Of a stretch of 16,427 nucleotides of DNA, positions 6,737 through 12,873 are shown in pieces. The translations under genes were made by a program, and so were the position numbers. Origin of the DNA: Candidatus Doudnabacteria bacterium (GTDB lineage: Bacteria; Patescibacteriota; Doudnabacteria; UBA920; O2-02-FULL-48-8); contig JACQJI010000020.1 in assembly GCA_016198045.1 (NCBI GenBank), positions 1 to 16,427 on the forward strand, read 5' to 3'. Below the pieces are notes generated by a model that made no database searches, was not told where the DNA came from, and saw nothing but the letters and a program-made list of their open reading frames with translations. The stretch's first letter is position 1, and each line of letters begins with the position of its first letter.

Positions 6737-6762
6737 TTGGTTTTTAGGTCACCAAAAACCAA
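6737..6762. repeat. Hairpin in the smc-dedA spacer
   Basis: TTGGTTTTT (6737-6745) pairs perfectly with AAAAACCAA (6754-6762) around an 8-nt loop. No T-tract follows on the plus strand, so a terminator role for smc is doubtful. The rest of the spacer 6695-6812 shows no gene and no convincing promoter. Confidence 0.35.
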
Positions 6763-6812
6763 AGACTAAAAACTATACCCGCCGCTATGCCTAAAAACTT
6801 AAAACTTAATCC

Positions 6813-7430
6813 ATGTTCACTGACCTCATTCTCACCATCACCAACTTTATCACCCAAACCATTAACCAACTCGGCTACACTGGGGTGGCTTTGCTTATGG
6901 CTATTGAGTCCGCGGCCATTCCGCTGCCTTCGGAAATCATCATGCCCTTTTCGGGCTTTTTGGTAGAAAGCGGACGATTTACTTTGTGGGGTTTAAGCTT
7001 GGCGGGCGCAATCGGTTCTGTTCTCGGTTCTGTGATAACCTACGCACTAGGCTATTACGGCGGCCGGCCGCTGATTATCAAATATGGACGATTCGTTTTC
7101 ATCTCCGAGCATGACTTGGACCTAACCGAAAAATTTTTTCGTCGATTCGGCAAGCTTTCAACTTTTTTTGGCCGAATTTTACCCATCGTCAGGACATTTA
7201 TTTCTATTCCTGCCGGGATTGGCAAGGTTCCTCTCGGCCCTTTTATTTTTTATACTTTTATCGGCTCTTTCATCTGGTCCTATTTTTTGGCTTGGCTGGG
7301 AATGAAACTTGGTGAAAACTGGCAAGAATTAGAAAGCTATTTTAGGAAGTTTGACGCGGTCATAGTTATCGTTATCGTCATAGTTATTGTCTGGTGGATC
7401 AGACGGCACTTGCGCGACAGGATAAAATAA
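6813..7430 (+). CDS. DedA/VTT-family membrane protein
   Basis: DedA (SNARE-associated Golgi/VTT) proteins are integral membrane proteins linked to lipid carrier or phospholipid scrambling and envelope homeostasis. The 205-aa protein contains the diagnostic elements: a conserved acidic re-entrant segment ESAAIPLPSEIIMPFSGFL (32-50), the glycine-rich second segment around residues 62-84, and the GRILPIVRTFISIPAGIGKV motif (120-139) with two conserved arginines. C-terminal helices lie at about 143-163 and 182-196. The last helix is a run of alternating Val-Ile (residues 183-193) encoded by a near-repeat of GTTATCGT-type units, unusual but compatible with a membrane helix. Length fits the family. 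It stands alone on the plus strand, with a short hairpin after its stop. Confidence 0.92.
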   Translation: MFTDLILTITNFITQTINQLGYTGVALLMAIESAAIPLPSEIIMPFSGFLVESGRFTLWGLSLAGAIGSVLGSVITYALGYYGGRPLIIKYGRFVFISEHDLDLTEKFFRRFGKLSTFFGRILPIVRTFISIPAGIGKVPLGPFIFYTFIGSFIWSYFLAWLGMKLGENWQELESYFRKFDAVIVIVIVIVIVWWIRRHLRDRIK

Positions 7431-7432
7431 CT

Positions 7433-7448
7433 CCGACGCTTCGGTCGG
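7433..7448 (+). terminator. Short hairpin after the dedA-family gene
   Basis: CCGAC (7433-7437) pairs with GTCGG (7444-7448) around GCTTCG, two bases after the stop. Only a poor T-rich tail (GATTATTT) follows, so termination would be weak. Confidence 0.4.
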
Positions 7449-7472
7449 GATTATTTCGACTTTCATTGGAAT

Positions 7473-7517
7473 AAAAAAATCCCCGCCTCGCTGCCGTCAG
7501 ACAGGCATGAAGCAGGG
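7473..7517 (-). terminator. Rho-independent terminator of the CDP-alcohol transferase gene
   Basis: Read on the minus strand, nine bases directly after the TAA (7517-7509, CCCTGCTTC) pair with GAGGCGGGG (7489-7481), including two G-T pairs, with an inner GCC/GGC stem. The stem is followed by ATTTTTTT. This is a strong intrinsic terminator. Confidence 0.8.
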
Positions 7518-8048
7518 TTAGAGGTCGCCCACTGCCCAAGTTTTGAATCTTGAGAGTTTGACTAATACCGCGGGCAGGATGAGCGATGAAGCCATGATCC
7601 ACGGTCGCCGCATTGCGTCACCATACGCGTTGTGCGCGTAGTAGTAGCCAAAGCAGTACAGCGATATGAAGTAACTCAGAGGCAGTCCCAGCGCCACAAT
7701 TCTCTGCAACATCGTAGGTGGCCCATGCTTTACGCGGTAGAGCCACTCAACAATCACGAAGACCAATACGCCCAACAACAACCGGGTAAAATGGTTTCGT
7801 TCCAGTATCCATCCCAGCACTACGCCGGATACCAGGAAACCATCGCACCGCGGGTCGAGCACCTCTTTGCCCCACTTAGTTCCGCACTTGAGGAGAATAG
7901 CCGCTCCCCCGTCTGCGAAATCGGTGAAGGCTGCGAAAACGAAAATCCAGAAGGCCCATTCCCACTGGCCGAAGTAGGCCAATGGCCAAACGACAAGGGC
8001 GCCTAATGCTGCCCTTGTGATTGATAGGGCATTGGGCAACCATCTCAT
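7518..8048 (-). CDS. Divergent CDP-alcohol phosphatidyltransferase
   Basis: Members of this membrane family move a phospho-alcohol or diacylglycerol-phosphate unit from a CDP-linked donor, for example in phosphatidylglycerol-phosphate or phosphatidylinositol-phosphate synthesis. The 176-aa protein begins with the family-like PNALSITRAALG (5-16) and has about six hydrophobic segments. The core motif DxxDGxxAR...G...D...D is recognisable as DFADGGAA (43-50) with later D65 and D69. However, I51 replaces the usual arginine, one extra residue separates the glycine from D65, and the usual ADK is CDG. It is therefore either a divergent enzyme or inactive; the alcohol substrate cannot be told. It is on the minus strand between plus-strand genes, has a strong SD (AAGGAGGA, 8061-8054) five bases before ATG, its own promoter and terminator, and looks like an independent cassette. 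Confidence 0.85.
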   Translation of the reverse strand: MRWLPNALSITRAALGALVVWPLAYFGQWEWAFWIFVFAAFTDFADGGAAILLKCGTKWGKEVLDPRCDGFLVSGVVLGWILERNHFTRLLLGVLVFVIVEWLYRVKHGPPTMLQRIVALGLPLSYFISLYCFGYYYAHNAYGDAMRRPWIMASSLILPAVLVKLSRFKTWAVGDL

Positions 8049-8080
8049 AGACGTCCTCCTTGGCAGGGTTATGTCATATA

Positions 8081-8109
8081 AGATTAGTCGCGCGGTACGG
8101 TCTTGTCAA
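8081..8109 (-). promoter_or_regulatory. Promoter of the CDP-alcohol transferase gene
   Basis: On the minus strand TTGACA (8109-8104), 17-nt spacer, TAATCT (8086-8081). The predicted start near 8074 gives a leader of about 26 nt carrying a full SD. Its -35 box overlaps the -35 box of the divergent rpsP promoter. Confidence 0.65.
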
Positions 8110-8131
8110 ACAGTCTTTGGATTGTTATACT
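8103..8131 (+). promoter_or_regulatory. rpsP promoter, leaderless geometry
   Basis: TTGTCA (8103-8108), 17-nt spacer, TATACT (8126-8131). The rpsP ATG at 8141 starts 9 nt after the -10 box, the same spacing as at ftsH, and both genes are preceded by GGCT. The -35 box shares five bases with the minus-strand -35 box. Confidence 0.75.
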
Positions 8132-8140
8132 GTTCCGGCT

Positions 8141-8533
8141 ATGTTAATTATCAGACTTCAACGCACGGGAACAAAAAATAAGCCGGACTTCCGGATCGTG
8201 TTGGCAGAGTCTTTCAGAGCTTCCAACAAAAAGTTCCTGGAGGTTTTGGGCAACTATAATCCCAGGACCAAAAATTTCGGCATCAAAAATCAGGAGCGGC
8301 TGAAGTATTGGCTGGACCAGAACGTCGCCTTATCGCCCAGCGTGCATAACCTTTTAGTCGAGAAACAGCTGTTTGCCGGCAAAAAGGTTAAGGCTTGGGC
8401 TCCCAAGAAAAAGAAACTCACAGACGCTGCGGTTCCGCAAGCCACCGCAGCAGTAAAAGAAGTAAAGGCAAAAGCAGCTCCAGTTGCTAAGGTTCAGGCT
8501 CAAGAACCAGAGCCGGAAGCGGCTCAAAGTTGA
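8141..8533 (+). CDS. rpsP: Ribosomal protein bS16 with C-terminal extension
   Basis: bS16 is an early-binding small-subunit protein. The start MLIIRLQRTGTKNKPDFRIV, then SFRASNKKFLEVLGNYNPR and an LKYWLDQNVALSPSVHNLL segment, cover the full bS16 fold in about 80 residues. The protein is 130 aa, so residues from about 85 onward form an extra low-complexity tail rich in Lys, Ala, Pro and Glu. The start is the ATG nine bases after the -10 box; a longer upstream reading frame from 8060 would run through the promoter and is rejected. It is the first gene of a cluster related to rpsP-khpA-rimM-trmD-rplS, though here spaced from khpA by 120 nt. Confidence 0.97.
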   Translation: MLIIRLQRTGTKNKPDFRIVLAESFRASNKKFLEVLGNYNPRTKNFGIKNQERLKYWLDQNVALSPSVHNLLVEKQLFAGKKVKAWAPKKKKLTDAAVPQATAAVKEVKAKAAPVAKVQAQEPEPEAAQS

Positions 8534-8537
8534 CATC

Positions 8538-8563
8538 AGCCTGAGTTTCGGCTACTATTTTTT
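8538..8563 (+). terminator. Weak terminator-like hairpin after rpsP
   Basis: AGCC (8538-8541) pairs with GGCT (8550-8553), followed four bases later by six Ts (8558-8563). The stem is short, so this may only attenuate transcription into khpA. Between here and khpA, TTCAAGAAA occurs twice (8582-8590, 8601-8609). Confidence 0.35.
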
Positions 8564-8653
8564 CATTAAGAAAGCGTAGAATTCAAGAAACGCCAGACGT
8601 TTCAAGAAAGGTCGAACTACAGTCTTTCCAGAAGTACTAAAATTTAAACCATT

Positions 8654-8989
8654 ATGGCATCACGAGAACAAGATCAGGAATTTGTGGAGTATGTCGTCAA
8701 GGCCTTGGTGGACCATCCGGATGATGTGAAAACCGAGCGCACCGTGGATGAGATGGGGGTGCTAATCACTCTTCACCTCAACCCGGAAGATATGGGTCAG
8801 GTCATCGGGCGCCAGGGCCAGACAGCCAAGTCGATCCGAACGCTGCTTAGAGTGGTGGGCGCCAAAAGAAAAGCCCGAGTGAACCTCAAGATCCATGAGC
8901 CGGAAGGGTCGCGCAGACCTCCCAGGAGTCAGGATACTTCCTCGGTGGACAAAGAGCTCGGATCTGACATAGACGAATTCAAACTTTAA
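8654..8989 (+). CDS. khpA: KH-domain RNA-binding protein KhpA
   Basis: KhpA-type proteins (formerly YlqC) are small KH-domain RNA binders encoded next to rpsP in many bacteria; with KhpB they affect RNA stability and cell division in Gram-positives. The 111-aa protein has the KH fold over about residues 8-78, with the GxxG loop IGRQGQTAKSIRTLL (51-65). The C-terminal tail (79-111) is charged and longer than in most KhpA proteins, which are about 75-85 aa. Start at ATG 8654, with a TAAAAT (8638-8643) ten bases upstream that could be a -10 box, but no good -35 is seen. It ends directly before a strong terminator that separates it from trmD. Confidence 0.93.
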   Translation: MASREQDQEFVEYVVKALVDHPDDVKTERTVDEMGVLITLHLNPEDMGQVIGRQGQTAKSIRTLLRVVGAKRKARVNLKIHEPEGSRRPPRSQDTSSVDKELGSDIDEFKL

Positions 8990-8995
8990 CAATCT

Positions 8996-9026
8996 AAAAC
9001 CCCGACTAACCTCGGGGTTTTGTTTT
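8996..9026 (+). terminator. Strong intrinsic terminator abutting the trmD start codon
   Basis: AAAACCCCGA (8996-9005) pairs perfectly with TCGGGGTTTT (9012-9021) around loop CTAACC, followed by GTTTT. The trmD ATG (9027-9029) is the very next codon. Transcription from khpA should mostly stop here, and the only SD-like bases (GGGG) before trmD are in the stem. Confidence 0.88.
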
Positions 9027-9710
9027 ATGGAATTTATCATACTTACAATTTTTCCTGAAGCCTTTGAATCTTATTTCAACATAAGCGTAATTAAGCGCGC
9101 GTTGAGCAAAAAATTGATCAAAATAGAAGTCCGAAATTTACGGGATTGGACGACTGACGCGCATAAGAGCGTGGACGATCGGCCTTATGGCGGTGGCGCT
9201 GGAATGGTAATGAAAGTTGAGATAATAGATAAAGCGTTAAAAGGTTTGAAAGTTAAAAAAGGTCAAAAGAATTCAAGAATAATTTTACTGACACCACAAG
9301 GCCAGAAGTTTGAGCAAAAGCTCGCTTTGAAACTTTCTAACTTTAAAACTTTGATACTCATCTGCGGGCGCTATGAGGGTTTTGACGAGCGAGTCAGAAC
9401 ACTTGTGGACATGGAAATTTGCGTTGGCGACTACATTGTCACTGGGGGTGAGATCCCGGCTATGGCGGTGCTGGATGCCGTGGCGCGTCTGATTCCAGGG
9501 GTGCTTGGCAAGCGGGAATCGACAGTCAACGAAAGCTTTTCTGATGGACTTCTGGAGTACCCGCAATACACTCGTCCGGAAGTTTATAAAAGAATGAAGG
9601 TCCCTAAGGTTTTGCTTTCAGGAAATCACAAGAAAGTAGAAGATTGGCGAAAACAAGAAGCCCTCAAGCGCACCAAAAACCGCCGCCCAGATTTGCTTGA
9701 CAGAAAATAG
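9027..9710 (+). CDS. trmD: tRNA (guanine-N1)-methyltransferase
   Basis: TrmD methylates G37 next to the anticodon using S-adenosylmethionine and so prevents frameshifting. The 227-aa protein has the family start MEFIILTIFPEAFESYF, the motif DDRPYGGGAGMVM (50-62), and the SPOUT knot segments LICGRYEGFDERV (111-123) and GDYIVTGGEIPAM (134-146). These are followed by LLEYPQYTRPEV and VPKVLLSGNH. The position of the E. coli catalytic Asp169 appears to be Glu here (NESFSDG). The start is fixed by the conserved N-terminus even though it lies directly behind a terminator. Its own promoter is unclear: CTGACA at 8964-8969 with an AT-rich region 17-18 nt on is a weak candidate. The substrate includes tRNA-Leu with G37, as both tRNA-Leu here have (G630, G703). 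Confidence 0.97.
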   Translation: MEFIILTIFPEAFESYFNISVIKRALSKKLIKIEVRNLRDWTTDAHKSVDDRPYGGGAGMVMKVEIIDKALKGLKVKKGQKNSRIILLTPQGQKFEQKLALKLSNFKTLILICGRYEGFDERVRTLVDMEICVGDYIVTGGEIPAMAVLDAVARLIPGVLGKRESTVNESFSDGLLEYPQYTRPEVYKRMKVPKVLLSGNHKKVEDWRKQEALKRTKNRRPDLLDRK

Positions 9711-9725
9711 ACCAAAAGATATTAT
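9697..9725 (+). promoter_or_regulatory. Promoter of the toxin-antitoxin pair
   Basis: TTGACA (9697-9702, inside the end of trmD), 17-nt spacer, TATTAT (9720-9725). The antitoxin ATG at 9737 follows after 11 nt, giving a leader of only a few bases. Confidence 0.7.
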
Positions 9726-9736
9726 TACACTGTATT

Positions 9737-9976
9737 ATGAAAAAGATTAATCGAAATGCGACTGAAGTTTTAAGTATCTCTTTGCCAAAACAGCTTAAAA
9801 GGGATGTGATTAAATATGCCCAAGGCCGTGATATTACTGTTAGTCAGGCAACTAAAAATATTCTCCAAAGTTACATTTTACGCGAAAGGATGGAGCGTTT
9901 ACAAAAGCTTATTGGACCAAAATTAAGAAAGTTGGGCATCAAAACATATGAAGACGTTGAGAAATATTTTGGCTAA
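9737..9976 (+). CDS. Ribbon-helix-helix antitoxin-like protein
   Basis: The 79-aa protein has a pattern of the MetJ/Arc/CopG type: a short strand TEVLSISLPKQLKRDVIKYA (9-28), then a helix-turn-helix region around DITVSQATKNILQSYIL (32-48), followed by a charged C-terminal part likely to bind the toxin. Such antitoxins block their partner and repress their own promoter. The stop is 3 nt before the PIN-domain gene, the usual order antitoxin-toxin. The pair is more AT-rich than trmD and looks like a later insertion into the trmD-rplS cluster. The exact family is not certain. Confidence 0.8.
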   Translation: MKKINRNATEVLSISLPKQLKRDVIKYAQGRDITVSQATKNILQSYILRERMERLQKLIGPKLRKLGIKTYEDVEKYFG

Positions 9977-9979
9977 CTA

Positions 9980-10396
9980 ATGAATATAGTTTTCGATACC
10001 AATATTTATATCGCGGCATTTCTTGGCCGCGGTTTTATATATACGCTTTTATATAAAGTATTGGATCGCAATAGCGGCTTCACTTTATATTATTCTTCAG
10101 ATATCAAAACTGAATTGATAGAAAAATTTAATGAAGGGAAAATTAGTTCAACCGACGTGGATGATTTGCTTGATTCCTTAAAGGAAAATGCTGTGTTCGT
10201 AAATGCTCAAGAAAAAGTTGACGTAATCAAAGACGACCCTGACGATAATAAAATTTTGGAATGCGCCTTAGCAGCCGAAGCAGATTTAGTTGTAACGATG
10301 GACAGGCACCCGCTCAAGTTTAAAAGTTTTGGAGGCATAGGAATAGTACATCCAAATTCATTTAAGTACATGTTTCCAAAAAATGAGACTCGATAA
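9980..10396 (+). CDS. PIN-domain toxin (putative ribonuclease)
   Basis: PIN toxins are Mg-dependent RNases that cut tRNA or other RNA when free of antitoxin. The 138-aa protein starts with the strand VFDTNIYIAAF carrying D6. It has an acidic E45 in the KTELIEKF helix and the segment DDPDDNKILECALAAEADLVVTMD (85-108) with D89 and D108, which together form the expected acidic site. The DPDDNKILECA block is characteristic of the COG1569-like putative toxin PIN family rather than classic VapC. It follows the antitoxin by 3 nt and overlaps the pseudouridine synthase gene by 14 nt, so all three may be read on one transcript. That overlap would tie the housekeeping gene to the toxin operon. Confidence 0.85.
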   Translation: MNIVFDTNIYIAAFLGRGFIYTLLYKVLDRNSGFTLYYSSDIKTELIEKFNEGKISSTDVDDLLDSLKENAVFVNAQEKVDVIKDDPDDNKILECALAAEADLVVTMDRHPLKFKSFGGIGIVHPNSFKYMFPKNETR

Positions 10397-11279
10397 ATTT
10401 TTAGCAGAAAAGCATACAGAAGTTTCCCGGGGCAAAATCCAAAAGGCCATCAAGGACGGATTGGTTTTGGTTAACGGGAAGAAAGTTTTGGAAACAGATT
10501 TTCAAGTTACAGAGAGCGATCAGGTTGAGCTGCCTAAGTTTCAGGATTATCAACTATCACCTATTAACTATCAACTAAAAGTTATATACGAGAATCAAGA
10601 TCTTGCCGTCATTGACAAGCCGGCGGGACTAATGGTCCATCCGGCTGCTGGCAGGACCGATGATACCTTAGCTCACGCTTTGCTGGCGAGGTTTCCGGGA
10701 ATCGAAAAAGTTGGCGATCCGCATCGGCCAGGAATTGTGCATCGGTTGGACGAAGATACGTCAGGACTGCTTTTGATTGCCAAAACTCAAGCCGGTTATG
10801 ATTATTTGAAAAATTTATTCCAAACAAGAAATATCGAAAAAGAATATCTGGCTTTGGTACACGGGGGGATGGAAAACCTGCATGGGGTGATTGATGCGCC
10901 GATTGGCAAGACGAGCACACACACAAAAATGAGGGTTGGAGAAGGCCGAGAAGCGGTCACGGAATATAGTTTACTGACTTCTGATCGGCTTAATCAATAT
11001 AGTTTGCTCAAAGTAAAGCTCCATACTGGCCGCACGCATCAAATCCGCGTGCATTTGGCTTCCATTGGCCACCCCGTGATGGGCGATCAGCTCTATGGTG
11101 GACAGTTCAAGCAAAAAGATGTAGAATTATTGGGCCGACAATTTTTGCATGCCAGCCGGCTTAAGCTTCGCTTACAGGATGGAACGTGGCTGGAACTTGA
11201 ATCAGAATTGCCGGAGGATTTGCGGCAAGTATTAACCAAGCTAGAAATACGGTTTACGTTGTCGAAGCCCGTGACGTAG
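10383..11279 (+). CDS. RluA-family 23S rRNA pseudouridine synthase (RluD-like)
   Basis: The enzyme converts uridine to pseudouridine in rRNA. The 298-aa protein has an N-terminal S4 RNA-binding domain (about 1-52, MRLDKFLAEKHTEVSRGKIQ), then a linker, then the catalytic domain. The catalytic motif HRLDEDTSGLLLIAK (120-134) contains the nucleophile D123, and the KLHTGRTHQIRVHLASIGHPVMGD block follows. S4 plus RluA order fits RluD, but the exact target uridine cannot be assigned. The linker (residues 55-66) is encoded by a small imperfect repeat of TATCAACTA units (10548-10576). The ATG lies inside the PIN toxin gene in another frame. The stop codon lies within a palindromic region. Confidence 0.93.
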   Translation: MRLDKFLAEKHTEVSRGKIQKAIKDGLVLVNGKKVLETDFQVTESDQVELPKFQDYQLSPINYQLKVIYENQDLAVIDKPAGLMVHPAAGRTDDTLAHALLARFPGIEKVGDPHRPGIVHRLDEDTSGLLLIAKTQAGYDYLKNLFQTRNIEKEYLALVHGGMENLHGVIDAPIGKTSTHTKMRVGEGREAVTEYSLLTSDRLNQYSLLKVKLHTGRTHQIRVHLASIGHPVMGDQLYGGQFKQKDVELLGRQFLHASRLKLRLQDGTWLELESELPEDLRQVLTKLEIRFTLSKPVT

Positions 11280-11305
11280 GACGTATTACGTAATACGATA
11301 CGGGC
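11267..11305. repeat. Palindromic structure at the end of the pseudouridine synthase gene
   Basis: A perfect 16-bp palindrome CGTATTACGTAATACG (11282-11297) is enclosed by GCCCGT (11267-11272) and ACGGGC (11300-11305). The stop codon (11277-11279) lies in the left interior loop. There is no T-tract. It could be an mRNA-stabilising end structure or a small palindromic repeat. The remaining spacer to rplS (11306-11332) holds no clear promoter. Confidence 0.5.
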
Positions 11306-11332
11306 ATCGATACCGTTTAACGAATAACCATT

Positions 11333-11677
11333 ATGCAAATTACAAGCTTCAAACAGGAATACTTAAGAACCGACGTGCCAGTATTAAAATCTGGCTATAC
11401 TGTTCGTGTGCACCAGAAAATCAAGGACGTCTCGGCCGAAGGCAAGGAAAAAGAGCGCATCCAGATTTTTGAGGGGCAAGTGATAGCCACTAAAGGCGGC
11501 AAAGGAATCAACGGCACGGTAACGGTGCGGAAAATTTCATCCGGGGTTGGGGTGGAGCGGATTTTTCCGATCCATTCGCCAAACATTGAAAAAATCGAAG
11601 TGGTTCATGCCACTCCTGCAAGGAAAGCCAAAATTTATTATACTAGAGAGGGGAAAGAAGCCCGCGTTCGCGAATAA
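11333..11677 (+). CDS. rplS: Ribosomal protein bL19
   Basis: bL19 lies at the interface of the 50S and 30S subunits. The 114-aa protein carries the family blocks SGYTVRVHQKIKD (20-32), ERIQIFEGQVIATKGG (41-56), TVTVRKISSGVGVERIFPIH (62-81) and the C-terminal segment ARKAKIYYTREGKEAR (96-111). It is full length. In many bacteria rplS directly follows trmD; here the toxin-antitoxin pair and the pseudouridine synthase have come between. No SD precedes the ATG (context CCATT-ATG, as at khpA). The next gene follows after 4 nt. Confidence 0.97.
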   Translation: MQITSFKQEYLRTDVPVLKSGYTVRVHQKIKDVSAEGKEKERIQIFEGQVIATKGGKGINGTVTVRKISSGVGVERIFPIHSPNIEKIEVVHATPARKAKIYYTREGKEARVRE

Positions 11678-11681
11678 CTAT

Positions 11682-12197
11682 ATGGAATTGCTGGTATTAT
11701 TGCTCGTTTGGCCATTTCTGATCCTGGCTTTTGGCTTGGTTTTTATCGCTTTTGAAGACCTGTCACTCGGCAGCGGTTGGCTGCTGTTTTTCATATCCGC
11801 GATTGTCGTCCTGATTTTCTTGGTGCGCGAAAGGAATAAAGCCAAAGACCAAAGCTATATCCAACAGCTTAAGAATTTGCGTGAAATCCTGGTGATTTTC
11901 TCCATCAGCGTCCTGCTGCCCATTTTTATTCGGTATTTTTTTGACGCGTCCGAAAATTCTCTGCCGGTGATTATTGCCGGGCTTGTCATCGGATTCGGGT
12001 TCATAATTTGGGGGATGTTTATTAAATCACACAAAGTTTTAATGTACAGCAATATTGTCGGCGGCACGCTGAGTGTGCTTTATGTCTATTCCCAGCTGTG
12101 GGATTTGGGCAGTGGAGCCAGGGTCATCGCCGCGGCCTTCGGATTGGTTGTAGCGGTGGTAATTTCCAGCATTAAGCTTAAGGACAAACTTACATGA
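11682..12197 (+). CDS. Small polytopic membrane protein, 171 aa, unknown function
   Basis: No characterised family is recognised. The start is the ATG 4 nt after the rplS stop (MELLVLLLVWPFLILAF); a longer frame opening inside rplS is a shadow. About six hydrophobic segments are visible near residues 2-24, 32-48, 67-87, 94-114, 119-140 and 147-164, separated by very short polar loops such as the RERNKAKDQ loop after segment 2. No catalytic motif is seen. The stop TGA overlaps the next ATG by 4 nt (ATGA), so this protein and the following one are translationally coupled and may form a complex. Confidence 0.75.
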   Translation: MELLVLLLVWPFLILAFGLVFIAFEDLSLGSGWLLFFISAIVVLIFLVRERNKAKDQSYIQQLKNLREILVIFSISVLLPIFIRYFFDASENSLPVIIAGLVIGFGFIIWGMFIKSHKVLMYSNIVGGTLSVLYVYSQLWDLGSGARVIAAAFGLVVAVVISSIKLKDKLT

Positions 12198-12586
12198 CTG
12201 TTGATAAGGCCACGACCAAGATATTTTTTGGGCTTTTGATTTTTATGTTCAGCGTGGCGCTGGCCTATTTCTCTGCGTCTTATCTGCGCGCCGAAGATAT
12301 GTTTGATTACTGGTCGACTTTGTTGTTGTTTACGGCCGCTTACATTATTGTCGGCATCGTGGTTTATCACATTTTTCCGGTCAGCCTGGGGTTTTTGTTT
12401 TCATCCGATGTTTTGATCCTGCACCTGCTGCTGGAAAATTTTGAGACTATCCCCACCATCGGCAAAACAATCATTATCGGTGCCGTGCTAGTCGTGCTTT
12501 ATTTGTTTGCCTGGTTAAAGATGCAGGACTCCGGCCCCTCAAGCCCTCCCATTCCTCCCGCTCCAAGTGATAAGATAGTATTATGA
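12194..12586 (+). CDS. Small polytopic membrane protein, 130 aa, unknown function
   Basis: No family is recognised. The protein has about four hydrophobic segments (near residues 9-29, 38-59, 62-80, 88-108) and a proline-rich cytoplasmic-type tail (PSSPPIPPAPSDK, 114-126). Coupled by ATGA overlap to the preceding membrane protein. Directly after its stop, a strong SD leads into a 25-codon ORF. Confidence 0.75.
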   Translation: MTVDKATTKIFFGLLIFMFSVALAYFSASYLRAEDMFDYWSTLLLFTAAYIIVGIVVYHIFPVSLGFLFSSDVLILHLLLENFETIPTIGKTIIIGAVLVVLYLFAWLKMQDSGPSSPPIPPAPSDKIVL

Positions 12587-12601
12587 GAGAAGGAGGTGTA
12601 C

Positions 12602-12679
12602 ATGGAAGTTGATCTGGCGATTGTTTACGATGTGGCTACCAACGAAGTTCCGGCGTTATTAAAAAATTTGCATTTATAA
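12602..12679 (+). CDS. Possible 25-aa small protein with strong ribosome binding site
   Basis: ATG 12602 to TAA 12677-12679 encodes MEVDLAIVYDVATNEVPALL plus five residues. The SD AAGGAGGTG (12590-12598) has ideal spacing and is among the best in the window, and an intrinsic terminator follows 27 nt after the stop, so the ORF is the natural last cistron of the rplS-membrane protein operon. No homology is recognised. It could instead be the start of a formerly longer gene that has been cut. Confidence 0.4.
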   Translation: MEVDLAIVYDVATNEVPALLKNLHL

Positions 12680-12705
12680 AGAACTAGTTTTGTTAAGAGA
12701 ATTCG

Positions 12706-12730
12706 AAACCGCCAAAAAGGCGGTTTTTTT
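12706..12730 (+). terminator. Strong intrinsic terminator of the rplS-side operon
   Basis: AAACCGCC (12706-12713) pairs perfectly with GGCGGTTT (12719-12726) around AAAAA, with a run of seven Ts (12724-12730). Confidence 0.9.
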
Positions 12731-12760
12731 AACGCACCACACGGGTATGGGGTGTTTAAA

Positions 12761-12814
12761 TTAAATTATTTTCTGGACGTTCCACCAGGCGGCGATGTAT
12801 TCGGAGCGGCGGAT
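12761..12814 (-). pseudogene. Superoxide dismutase 3'-end relic 1
   Basis: Read on the minus strand, 17 codons encode IRRSEYIAAWWNVQKII followed by TAA. This is the C-terminal end of an Fe/Mn superoxide dismutase (compare RRPEYxxAWWNVxNW; the intact gene here has ERAKYVENWWNVINW). An in-frame stop precedes the isoleucine, so no N-terminal part remains. The DNA from 12780 to 12816 matches that of relic 2 at 31 of 37 positions. It lies between the operon terminator and the promoter of the 72-aa gene. Confidence 0.75.
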
Positions 12815-12820
12815 TTAAGT

Positions 12821-12849
12821 TTGACTAGTTTAGGAAGCAATTGTATACT
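12821..12849 (+). promoter_or_regulatory. Promoter of the 72-aa membrane protein gene
   Basis: TTGACT (12821-12826), 17-nt spacer, TATACT (12844-12849), TG two bases before the -10. A start near 12856 leaves a leader of about 18 nt that carries AAGGAGG (12862-12868), five bases before ATG. Confidence 0.75.
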
Positions 12850-12873
12850 AGTCTGCTACACAAGGAGGCTTTA

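Noticed and set aside
7361..7392. Val-Ile repeat at the end of the DedA-family gene as a phase-variable microsatellite
   Set aside because: Units are imperfect and not a clean homopolymer or short tandem repeat; it simply encodes a membrane helix.
7632..8006. Plus-strand frame opposite the CDP-alcohol transferase
   Set aside because: No start signals or protein-like pattern, while the minus-strand frame has family motifs, promoter, SD and terminator.
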